The notes under the pieces were generated by a model. The model was not told the origin of the DNA. It worked only from the letters and a program-made list of their open reading frames with translations, and made no database searches. A stretch of DNA of 64,000 nucleotides, from positions 1-64,000 of the forward strand of contig OAPG01000008.1 in NCBI GenBank assembly GCA_900208305.1, written 5' to 3'. This document shows, piece after piece, positions 43,060 to 51,412 of the stretch; positions within the stretch are counted from its first letter, which is position 1, and every line of letters begins with the position of its first letter. This DNA comes from Melanopsichium pennsylvanicum (taxonomy: Eukaryota; Basidiomycota; Ustilaginomycetes; Ustilaginales). The position numbers were made by a program, and so were the translations under genes.

Positions 43060-44349
43060 ATGTCGGATCCAGTGCAGGCTACGCGCAAAGCCGCCATTAA
43101 ACGCGAAGCCAAACGGAATCGTGAGCGCAAAGAACAAGCACACGAAGCACGCACATTACGACAGGACACCACCGCTCTCGAACGACAGATCCGGCGTCTC
43201 GAGGCCAGACAAAACATACTAAACCAGCAAGACGTAGAAGAACTCGAGCGCTTGCGAACCGAAGTGGTCAAGGTCAAACGCATTAAGGAGGAATACATTC
43301 GCAAGCATCCCAATCAGCGCAACTTTGTGCGCGGCTACGAAGACAATGCGACCAGCTCTTTTGCAACAAAGCAAGCAATCGGCTCGTCATCCAGCTTCAT
43401 ATCGTCGCGGCATCCTTCAGCGCCTTCATTGACCCCTCAGAGCACCACCAGGGATCCACGATGGAGCGTCTACTACGACCATGTCTTCAATCCCTACGGT
43501 GCACCACCTCCAGGGATGCCGTACGTGGAAAAGACGCACGCGCAGCTCATCGCTGAGGGGCTTTCGGATGCTGCCAAGCCGCCACCGCTTCCTGAAGAGG
43601 CAGAGGATATGGTCGGATCGCAAGACGAAACAGATGGTTCAAGCGTGGATGAGGACTTGAAAGATATCATTATGCCCTCTGGTCCACCGCCGATCCGACT
43701 TCTTCCCGGCAACCAGAACGGCTCAGCTGCAAAGACCAGCGGCACAGAGCACGGAAGAGGCGTATCCGGCACATCACGGGGGAGGGGTAAATGCAACAGT
43801 CGTGGCGGAAGAGGTCGTGGATCCGGCACAGCACACCATCAAGGTGGTTGGCCCGGACCCACGCACAACGCGAGGCTAAATCAAAATTCAGGCAGCCTTC
43901 CTCCACGACCTTTAGGTGGTTTCCCTGCGCGACCACCGCAGCTAATGGCCACTAACGTTGCCCCAACCTCTTTTGCACAATCATCCGAGTCACCTCGACC
44001 ACCTGGTCCACCACCATCCTTACCTGATGGCGTTGTGATCTCCGCCGAGCCCCAGCTACGAGACTTAAAGAAGGAGTCGACCGCCTTTGTCCCCGCTGCC
44101 ATCCGCAAGAAGCAAGCCGAAGAAAAGGCAAGGGCCAAGCGGGGCTTGCCAGGTAGAATCGACGCGGCTCCTATCGCTGAAGATATGTTTAAATCTGCTT
44201 CAGCGTCGTACAAGGATCGAGCTGACTTGTTAAAGTCTGTACAAGCTCATCTGCCTCCCAAAGGTGCTGACGGGTCAAGTCAGAGAGGCAAAAATAGCAG
44301 CAGGAAGGAGTACAATCAGTTCTTGAGCGAGGTTGGTGATCTACTCTAG
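43060..44349 (+). CDS. WBP11/NpwBP-like nuclear splicing-associated protein
   Basis: 429 residues, one frame. The first 90 residues form a highly charged helix (ATRKAAIKREAKRNRERKEQ, continuing with long Arg/Glu heptads) as in the Wbp11/ELF5 N-terminal domain. Proline motifs follow (PYGAPPPGMPY, SGPPPIRLLPG, PRPPGPPPSLPDG), an RG/GR-rich stretch around residues 230-255, and the late block STAFVPAAIRKKQAE that is typical of WBP11 homologues. Relatives bind WW domains and PP1 and act in pre-mRNA splicing. It begins about 180 bp after the protease gene on the same strand. Confidence 0.82.
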   Translation: MSDPVQATRKAAIKREAKRNRERKEQAHEARTLRQDTTALERQIRRLEARQNILNQQDVEELERLRTEVVKVKRIKEEYIRKHPNQRNFVRGYEDNATSSFATKQAIGSSSSFISSRHPSAPSLTPQSTTRDPRWSVYYDHVFNPYGAPPPGMPYVEKTHAQLIAEGLSDAAKPPPLPEEAEDMVGSQDETDGSSVDEDLKDIIMPSGPPPIRLLPGNQNGSAAKTSGTEHGRGVSGTSRGRGKCNSRGGRGRGSGTAHHQGGWPGPTHNARLNQNSGSLPPRPLGGFPARPPQLMATNVAPTSFAQSSESPRPPGPPPSLPDGVVISAEPQLRDLKKESTAFVPAAIRKKQAEEKARAKRGLPGRIDAAPIAEDMFKSASASYKDRADLLKSVQAHLPPKGADGSSQRGKNSSRKEYNQFLSEVGDLL

Positions 44350-44586
44350 GGACATTGCCGCCGATCTGCCCTTAGAAGCAAGCCCGTTCGCAACGCGCCG
44401 AAGACCTCCCGAAGCTCCACTTGGCAATCCCACGTAACGCCCGCTTCATCACACCATCTCCGACCTCGGCGTGTCAATAGTGGGGCGAGCATATTCATGA
44501 ACCCACTTCATATCTATAGCTTTTTGGATGCTGCTTTGCTCGTATGAGTTGCCGAAACGTACAGGCTCGAGGGGCCTGAGCAAGAC

Positions 44587-44596
44587 TTATATATAG
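44587..44596 (+). promoter_or_regulatory. TATA box
   Basis: TTATATATAG about 105 bp upstream of the secreted-protein ATG, at a suitable distance for its transcription start. Confidence 0.5.
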
Positions 44597-44698
44597 AGAT
44601 GGTCAACGCTCTCTGGCCCGTCGTCGTAAAGGCGTGAAAACATCAGGCCGTCCTTGCTTTGATGCACGTCTTTCTTCGAAACGTCTTCTTCGGTCAGC

Positions 44699-45241
44699 AT
44701 GAGATTTAGCAAGCTTAACACCCTTCTCCATTTCGCCCTCACAACCTGCATTACGCTAACAGCTGCGGCCTCTATCTCTCAAGGGCTGCCCGAAAGTGCT
44801 TCTCCCCTCGCCCCCCGCCTGAAATGCACCGTGGATGGAGACGACTCACCCGAAGCTGCATTACGCCAGGTGGATCCGCATGCGCTCAGTACCATGTACT
44901 GTGCTATCGGGTGCGATTATGTGGTCAACAATGCCATCCCTCATCCGCAGTCGACGTCTATCAAGCCGAACTGCTTTGTAGACAAAGTGGAGGACAAGAT
45001 TGTAATGAAAAAGTACAAAGCCAAGGACGGTAAGGATGAAAATAAGAGAAGAAGGCAGGAGCAAACGAGAAAGGGCGGCAAGGTTGGAAAGAGGGATATC
45101 GATGCGTATACGGTTGAAAAAGCGACATTCACGTTCAGCTGCACGCATCCAAACGGGCAGGATTACACGGAGGCTGCGGCTAATTGGATTAAGCTGGAGA
45201 TGTCCATCTGTAAAAAACCTGGTCGTGCCTCACTACCTTAG
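44699..45241 (+). CDS. Small secreted cysteine-containing protein, function unknown
   Basis: 180 residues with a clear N-terminal signal peptide (residues 1-24, hydrophobic LLHFALTTCITLTAAAS). The mature chain has six Cys, a Lys/Arg-rich middle (about residues 100-130) with a KR pair at GKRDID that could be a Kex2-type site, and a C-terminal LEMSICKK. It matches no family known to me. Small secreted proteins of this kind in smuts include candidate effectors, but nothing here shows a host role. The intact retrotransposon begins 260 bp downstream. Confidence 0.75.
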   Translation: MRFSKLNTLLHFALTTCITLTAAASISQGLPESASPLAPRLKCTVDGDDSPEAALRQVDPHALSTMYCAIGCDYVVNNAIPHPQSTSIKPNCFVDKVEDKIVMKKYKAKDGKDENKRRRQEQTRKGGKVGKRDIDAYTVEKATFTFSCTHPNGQDYTEAAANWIKLEMSICKKPGRASLP

Positions 45242-45502
45242 TCAACAACAGATTGGTGACATGTTTGAACCAATTTCCTTTTACCATCATTCTTTTCCGC
45301 GTTGTGCCAAGTGGTGCCCGGAGACAAGACTGCGATAAAGGGCGGCTGGTGAAAAAGGAGAAGGTGGCTTCAGCCTTGTTGGATTGGGTCGAAATTTGAT
45401 GCAACCCAACCCTTGAATAAGGTTCAGCCCGACTCGAGAGCTTGCGTGTTCCAATGCGGAAGCCTGTGCCGAACTTCAAGCACGCACGTGGCCATTCACT
45501 GC

Positions 45503-46195
45503 TGTTAGTGCCTACCAACCGGAGTCCAAAGAGGGGGTGCTCGGCCCCCCTCCCGATTGAGCGATCGTCGTGATCGGTCCCCGACCAACCCTCTCCGGAC
45601 CCCTCGCAGCGGAGCGGTCGGCCTGACACGATCCTCCTACCGCCCAACCGCGGCTGGCCCCTCCGTACGTAGGATACGACCGTCGGCAACCTAACATTGT
45701 AACGCCGCGGTGGGAAGTGACCGATAGTTCCTGTGTTAGTGCCTACCAACCGGAGTCCAAAGAGGGGGTGCTCGGCCCCCCTCCCGATTGAGCGATCGTC
45801 GTGATCAGGCCCCGACCGACCCTCTCCGGACCCCTCGCAGCGGAGCGGTCGGCCTGACACGATCCTCCTACCGCCCAACCGCGGCTGGCCCCTCCGTACG
45901 TAGGATACGACCGTCGGCAACCTAACATTGTAACGCCGCGGTGGGAAGTGACCGATAGTTCCTGTGTTAGTGCCTACCAACCGGAGTCCAAAGAGGGGGT
46001 GCTCGGCCCCCCTCCCGATTGAGCGATCGTCGTGATCGGGCCCCGACCGACCCTCTCCGGACCCCTCGCAGCGGAGCGGTCGGCCTGACACGATCCTCCT
46101 ACCGCCCAACCGCGGCTGGCCCCTCCGTACGTAGGATACGACCGTCGGCAACCTAACATTGTAACGCCGCGGTGGGAAGTGACCGATAGTTCCTG
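45503..46195 (+). repeat. Three tandem 231-bp units in U3 of the 5' LTR
   Basis: Units start at 45503, 45734 and 45965, each TGTTAGTGCC... to ...CGATAGTTCCTG, and differ at only a few positions around GATCGGTCCCCGACCAACC. 231 is divisible by three, so a repetitive minus-strand frame runs through all copies by chance. The 3' LTR and the solo LTR at 14330 have one unit. Confidence 0.97.
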
Positions 46196-46394
46196 TACCT
46201 TACCACCCCGCCCCCGCCTGACATGAGGTTGCCTCCGGACCTCGTCGCATGTATTACTTAGTTAGCTCTATAGCAACGCAGTAGTGTGCTCTGACCCCCG
46301 ACCGCCTGTGTCGCCCCGCCTACGACCTCTCCGTACCCGTAGCCTCCATCCCGGCTGTAGCCGCCCGCGGTATCTAGACCCTACAGCCTTAACA
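45503..46394 (+). repeat. 5' LTR (expanded)
   Basis: 892 bp. The length exceeds the 3' LTR (430 bp) by exactly 462 bp, that is, two extra copies of the 231-bp unit at its start. It ends CCTACAGCCTTAACA. Confidence 0.96.
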
Positions 46395-46395
46395 T

Positions 46396-46405
46396 TACAT
46401 GCGAC
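46396..46405 (+). other. Putative self-priming primer-binding site
   Basis: TACATGCGAC begins two bases after the 5' LTR and is the exact reverse complement of GTCGCATGTA at 46244-46253 inside the LTR. No TGG-type tRNA primer site is present. This matches the arrangement in Tf1, where the transcript's own 5' end folds back as primer. It implies transcription starts near 46244. Confidence 0.6.
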
Positions 46406-46433
46406 CTCCCCACGGGACGACGTCGTAACCAAG

Positions 46434-47669
46434 ATGAGTACACGCTCCAACCGACGAAACCAAACGGACGCCTCCCCCCAAGCGGAGGGAGACGCTCCCA
46501 CCATCTCCCCCAGCGGAGACGAGCCCGCCAGCGTTGTTGCACCCTCGGGCAAACCGCCCGCCGCCCTGACCACCTTGGTCCAAGGGCAAGTGGATATCCT
46601 GGCGCTTCTGCGTGAAACCTCTGAACAACAGCGGCGCATTACCGCTCTGCTAGAGGCCGCCTTCTTCCCCAGGGAGGATCAACCTAGACCGGAGTCTTCT
46701 CAGCACTACCAAGGAGCAACCGCTGCCCAGGTCCCCCCGCCAACCGTAGCCCCCGTCTACGTGGAGGCCGCGCCCCGCGAGCCAGAGATTCGACTCCAGG
46801 CTCCGGAATGGGACGGCAGCCAAGACAAACTGGAGGACTTCTTGGATCAATGCGAACTCAACTTCGAGGCTAATCCCTCCAAGTTTCCGACGGATGCCCG
46901 TCGCATCATGTTTGCCATCGGCAACATGACGGGCAAACCACGAACCCGCATTCGCAATGTGCGACAACAGGAGGGGGAGGATCCGCCCTGGATGAGCTCC
47001 TGGAGGGCCTTTTGCGTCGACCTCCGTTGCGTCCATGGCGATCCCGACCCCAGCTACACCGCACGCCTCCAACTGAATGCCCTCCGCCAGAAGGGATCAG
47101 TATCGGAGCACGCGGCGGAGTTCATGTCGCTGACGGCCAAATTGCACCTGACCGACCAGCAGCAGGCGTTGATGCTGTTCGAACAAAGCCTCCGGCCGCG
47201 CCTACGGGAAAAGCTCACCCACGTGCCGATGACCGACATCCGTGACTTCATCAACGCCGCCATTGTCACGGAGCGCCGGATGCAGGTGATACAGGAGGCC
47301 ACGACAAGACCCGCGGAGTCACAGCTGCGACACCGACCGCCCCTCCCAGCCGTGACGGCCAAACGAGAGCCCCCGGAGGGACCCCGCAAAATGGAACGAC
47401 CTCCACTACCGGCCAAGGACCCTACGCGTGATGCGGCGGAACGCCTCCGCCAGCACCGACGGACCAACGGGCAGTGCTTCGGCTGCGGTGGCAGCGACCA
47501 TTTGGCCCGTGACTGCCCGAAGGCGCCCCAAACACAAACTCTCCGGGCACATGCTATTTCATTCGACAACGATTCCGGGACTATACTCGTCAACCCCATG
47601 GATGACGGGTCAGCCTCCAACCCCAACAGTGACCTATCGGATTCGGAGGATCCCCCGGAGGGAGACTAA
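46434..47669 (+). CDS. gag: Gag polyprotein
   Basis: 411 residues from ATG 46434 (AAG-ATG-AGT context), the first ATG beyond the LTR; an upstream in-frame start would lie inside the LTR. The capsid-type retrotrans_gag region centres on WDGSQDKLEDFLDQCELNF and continues through SEHAAEFMSL. A CCHC knuckle (CFGCGGSDHLARDC, spacing C-x2-C-x4-H-x4-C) lies near the C terminus. The tail is acidic. It overlaps the pol frame by 37 bases. Confidence 0.94.
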   Translation: MSTRSNRRNQTDASPQAEGDAPTISPSGDEPASVVAPSGKPPAALTTLVQGQVDILALLRETSEQQRRITALLEAAFFPREDQPRPESSQHYQGATAAQVPPPTVAPVYVEAAPREPEIRLQAPEWDGSQDKLEDFLDQCELNFEANPSKFPTDARRIMFAIGNMTGKPRTRIRNVRQQEGEDPPWMSSWRAFCVDLRCVHGDPDPSYTARLQLNALRQKGSVSEHAAEFMSLTAKLHLTDQQQALMLFEQSLRPRLREKLTHVPMTDIRDFINAAIVTERRMQVIQEATTRPAESQLRHRPPLPAVTAKREPPEGPRKMERPPLPAKDPTRDAAERLRQHRRTNGQCFGCGGSDHLARDCPKAPQTQTLRAHAISFDNDSGTILVNPMDDGSASNPNSDLSDSEDPPEGD

Positions 47670-50600
47670 GGGTCGATGGGTTCCTTCGGTCCGAACCCAT
47701 CGACAACCTAAGCCAGCTCCGGGTGCTCGCCGCAGCATTCTGGGCAGCCCACCGGACCGACACTCCCGTCGTGGAGCAAGAGGGATCCGTTCTCCGGATC
47801 CATCGACACCCTACCTTACCAACCTACAAATGCTTGGTAAGCGTCGGCGACATGCAAGGCCTTGCCTTGCTCGATACCGGCGCCACCGCCTCTTTCATTA
47901 CTCCCGAAATGGTCGCAACGGCCAACATTCCTACCCACTCCCTCCGTAAATCCGTCCACGCCACATTCCTCCAGGGCATGTCGGCCGCCATCAGTCGCCA
48001 CGCGGCGGTGGATATCATCATCAACAACCACTGCATCACCTCACGCCACCGACTCTTCATCACCCCCATGACCTCCCACGACGTGCTGTTGGGGATGGAT
48101 TGGATCGAGGCCGCCAGGCCGGAGCCAAACTATACCCTCCGTACGTGGGACCTCCGGGTCCCCCACACCGTCACGGTGCCCTCCAACCCCAAAATCGAAA
48201 AGAACAAACTCCACAACTTGGTCGGCCGGCGACAGCTGGTCTCCACTGAGGAGGACCTGCTGGTCCTCCCAGAACCGGAAGAGGAGCTACTGCCCCTCCG
48301 AGCTTCCGCGACCGACCTCGCCGTCCTACTGCCAGAGTACCGCGAGTACGCCGACGTCTTCAACGCCGAGAGGGCCGACCAATTGCCTCCCCACCGCCCA
48401 CACGACCACGAGATCAACCTGGAGGCTGGCAAAACCCCTCCCTACGGCGCACTCTACTCCCTGTCGCACCGCGAACAAGAGGAGCTCCGGAACTACCTCC
48501 GGAAGATGCAGGCCATTGGATTCATCCGACCGTCGAGTAGCCAAGCTGCCGCGCCCCTCCTTTTTGTACCAAAGAAGGACGGTCGCCTCCGGCCGTGTGT
48601 GGACTACCGCGCCCTCAACGCCATCACCGTCAAGGATCGCTACCCGATCCCCCTCATCTCCGAACACCTTGATCGGCTGGCGACGGCCAAGATCTTCACT
48701 AAATTCGACCTGAAGGGTGCCTACAACCTCCTCCGGATCGCCCCTGGCCACAAATGGAAGACCGCATTCCGCACGCGCTACGGCAGCTACGAATACCTTG
48801 TCATGCCGTTCGGCCTCTGCAACGCTCCGGCGACCTTCCAACGGCTCATGAACCACGTGCTGTCGGATCTCTTAGACGTGTCCGTCATCGTATATCTGGA
48901 CGACATCCTAGTCTTCTCCGACAACGAGGCCGACCACCACCACCACGTCTGCCAAGTGTTGGATCGACTACGGAAGCATCAGCTGTATTGCGCTCCGGAC
49001 AAATGCGAATTCCACACCGACTCCGTCGAGTTCCTCGGCTACCTCGTCAGTCCCGACGGCCTCTCCATGGACCCGACCAAGGTCAACACAGTCTTGGAGT
49101 GGCCGCCACCACAGTCGATCCGACAGATCCAAGTCTTCCTCGGATTTGCCAACTTCTACCGTCGCTTCATCCGCCACTATTCTCGTGTAGCGGCCCCCCT
49201 CACCGACCTCCTGAAAGGAGGAGCCTCCGGAAAGGTAGATCTGCCCCCGGAAGCAACGGCAGCCTTCAACCGGCTGAAAGAAGCGTTCACCTCTGCCCCT
49301 ATCCTCCGGCACTTCTCTCCAACGCTCTACACCGTCGTCAAAACAGACGCGAGCGATGCTGTGGTAGCCGCCGTGCTGTCGCAGTGGCACCCACAGCCGG
49401 GCGCCGACGCGAGCGCCGAGCCCAACAGCCGCTCGCATACCCTCCATCCTGTGGCATACTGGTCGCGAAAGATGATCCCGGCGGAGCGTAACTACGAAAT
49501 CCACAACAAGGAACTCCTGGCTATCGTAGACGCCTGCGGCGCTTGGAGACACTACCTCCATGGCCTCACCCGACCGTTCCTCATTTACACCGACCACCAG
49601 GCGCTCCAGTATTTTCAGACAAAGCGACAACTCAACCGTCGCCAAGCCCGCTGGCAAGCCGACCTGGCTGAGTTCGACTTCGTCCTCCACTACCGTCCGG
49701 GTAAGGAGGCCGTCCGCCCCGACGCTCTGAGTCGCCGGCACGACTTGTTCCCCGACGGACCGTCGCGCCCAGACCCCGCCAACCAAGCCACTCTCCTCCC
49801 TGCAAACTTGTTTGCAAGGGCAGCCGGCGTACACTCCTCGGACCCCCTGCCTACGGAGTGGATCGAAACCCTCCGGAAAGCGGCCAACCTCCCCCCAAAC
49901 GTTGCCGTCCGCGATGGTGTCCCGTACACCACAGAGGGTCACGTCTACCTGCCACCCCAATTACGGGACAAGGCACTCCACCTACTGCACGACCACCCTA
50001 CGGCGGGACATCCTGGCCGCAAGACGACCCTCCATCTCATGCGTCAACGTTTTTACTGGCCAACCATGGCGCAGGACACCGACAGCTATGTCGCCTCTTG
50101 CGCGGCCTGCCGAAGGGCAAAACACCCCCGTCACAAACCCCACGGCTACCTTCTCCCGTCGGTCCCTCCCAATCGGCCGTGGTCCACTATTACCATGGAC
50201 CACATCACTGACCTCCCGCCCTCCCTTGCCAACGGCACCACCTACAACTCCATTCTTGTAGTCGTCGACCGCCTCACCAAGTTTGTGGTCTTCATTCCTG
50301 CAAACAAAACCGATACGGCGGAGACTTTGGCGTACCAGCTCCACCGCTACGTCTTTTCATACTTTGGCCTCCCGGACACCATTGTATCTGACCGAGGAAC
50401 CACGTTTGTAGCTTCCGTTTGGACGGAACTCCTCCGGGCCCTCCGGATTAAAGGGTCTTACTCGTCGGCCTACCACCCTCAAACAAATGGCCAGACCGAG
50501 CGAGCCAACCAGACGCTGGAGTTGTTCCTCCGCTTTTATACGGCCTACGACCACAGCGACTGGGCAACCCTCCTGCCGACAGCCCAGCTCGCGCTGAACC

Positions 50601-51229
50601 AAAGACCGTCGGCAACCACAACCATCGCCCCGGCTATAGCTTGCTTCACATTTGCACCTCGAACACACCCCTCCATCCCCCCGGCCACCTCCAACGTTCC
50701 GTCGGCGGATAAAGTGCAGGTGTGCCAGGACGCCATCGCCAAAGCCAACCTTGCCGTCGCAAAGTGGTTTAACCGTTGCAGGAGCGACGTCTCGTTCCGC
50801 CGGGGGGACCTGGTGCTCCTCCGTACCAAGCACCTCCGCAGCGACCGACCCTCCCACAAGCTCTCCAACCCCCTCGCCGGCCCGTTCAAAGTCGACGAGG
50901 TGATTAGCGACCGAGCCTACCGACTCCTCCTGCCTCCGTCGTGGAAGGTCCACCCCGTCTTTCACGTACAGATGCTGGAGCCATACCCCGACGGAGTCAG
51001 GGAGTCCAGCGACGCCCCCCAACCGACTACTCGGGAGGACGACTACGCCAATTTCAAAGTCGAGGGCGTATTGGACTCCCGCCGCCGCGCCGGACGCCTA
51101 CAGTACAAGGTCTCCTGGGTAGGGTACCCCCCAAGCTGGGTCCCGGCGGAAGACGTGGACCGCGCCCCGGATCTGGTCGCTGCGTACCACGCCGCGAACC
51201 CGACCAAGCCGGCCCCTACCTGGCGTTAG
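47633..51229 (+). CDS. pol: Pol polyprotein (protease, RT, RNase H, integrase, chromodomain)
   Basis: The frame opens after a stop at 47630-47632 and runs 1198 codons, in the -1 frame relative to gag. No suitable ATG precedes the protease, so it is probably made as Gag-Pol by frameshifting within 47633-47669. Domains in order: retropepsin LLDTGATASF; RT with FDLKGAYNLLR and YLDDILVFS; RNase H with KTDASDAVVAAV, KELLAIVDA and YTDHQAL; integrase zinc finger (HPTAGHPGRKTT, CAACRRAK); integrase core D-D-E (TMDHITDLPP, VSDRGTTF, HPQTNGQTERANQ); and a C-terminal chromodomain (YKVSWVGYPPSWVPAEDVDR) that may target heterochromatin. No internal stop or shift was seen. Confidence 0.95.
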   Translation, partial: PIGFGGSPGGRLRVDGFLRSEPIDNLSQLRVLAAAFWAAHRTDTPVVEQEGSVLRIHRHPTLPTYKCLVSVGDMQGLALLDTGATASFITPEMVATANIPTHSLRKSVHATFLQGMSAAISRHAAVDIIINNHCITSRHRLFITPMTSHDVLLGMDWIEAARPEPNYTLRTWDLRVPHTVTVPSNPKIEKNKLHNLVGRRQLVSTEEDLLVLPEPEEELLPLRASATDLAVLLPEYREYADVFNAERADQLPPHRPHDHEINLEAGKTPPYGALYSLSHREQEELRNYLRKMQAIGFIRPSSSQAAAPLLFVPKKDGRLRPCVDYRALNAITVKDRYPIPLISEHLDRLATAKIFTKFDLKGAYNLLRIAPGHKWKTAFRTRYGSYEYLVMPFGLCNAPATFQRLMNHVLSDLLDVSVIVYLDDILVFSDNEADHHHHVCQVLDRLRKHQLYCAPDKCEFHTDSVEFLGYLVSPDGLSMDPTKVNTVLEWPPPQSIRQIQVFLGFANFYRRFIRHYSRVAAPLTDLLKGGASGKVDLPPEATAAFNRLKEAFTSAPILRHFSPTLYTVVKTDASDAVVAAVLSQWHPQPGADASAEPNSRSHTLHPVAYWSRKMIPAERNYEIHNKELLAIVDACGAWRHYLHGLTRPFLIYTDHQALQYFQTKRQLNRRQARWQADLAEFDFVLHYRPGKEAVRPDALSRRHDLFPDGPSRPDPANQATLLPANLFARAAGVHSSDPLPTEWIETLRKAANLPPNVAVRDGVPYTTEGHVYLPPQLRDKALHLLHDHPTAGHPGRKTTLHLMRQRFYWPTMAQDTDSYVASCAACRRAKHPRHKPHGYLLPSVPPNRPWSTITMDHITDLPPSLANGTTYNSILVVVDRLTKFVVFIPANKTDTAETLAYQLHRYVFSYFGLPDTIVSDRGTTFVASVWTELLRALRIKGSYSSAYHPQTNGQTERANQTLELFLRFYTAYDHSDWATLLPTAQLALNQRPSATTTIAPAIACFTFAPRTHPSIPPATSNVPSADKVQVCQDAIAKANLAVAKWFNRCRSDVSFRRGDLVLLRTKHLRSDRPSHKLSNPLAGPFKVDEVISDRAYRLLLPPSWKVHPVFHVQMLEPYPDGVRESSDAPQPTTREDDYANFKVEGVLDSRRRAGRLQYKVSWVGYPPSWVPAEDVDRAPDLVAAYHAANPTKPAPTWR

Positions 51230-51412
51230 GCACGGATACGAGCGACGGTCGCCGTCGGGAGACCCCCCCGCCAGAACCAAAACCCCTCCGGTCCCCGACC
51301 TCTGGGGTAGGAGACCCGGTCGGGCTCCCCTCACCCCCACTCCCACACACGGACACACACACACGCAAGCGACAGAAAAGAAAACAAGTGCATTCGAGGA
51401 GGGGCCCCGGGG

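Noticed and set aside
45189..46151. 320-codon minus-strand frame with a 77-residue internal repeat
   Set aside because: It lies across the 5' LTR. The repeat is the 231-bp unit, whose length is a multiple of three, so openness is a by-product of triplication.
48968..49960. 330-codon minus-strand frame inside pol
   Set aside because: Antisense to the conserved RT/RNase H region, with no splice or domain evidence, unlike the spliced gene further downstream.
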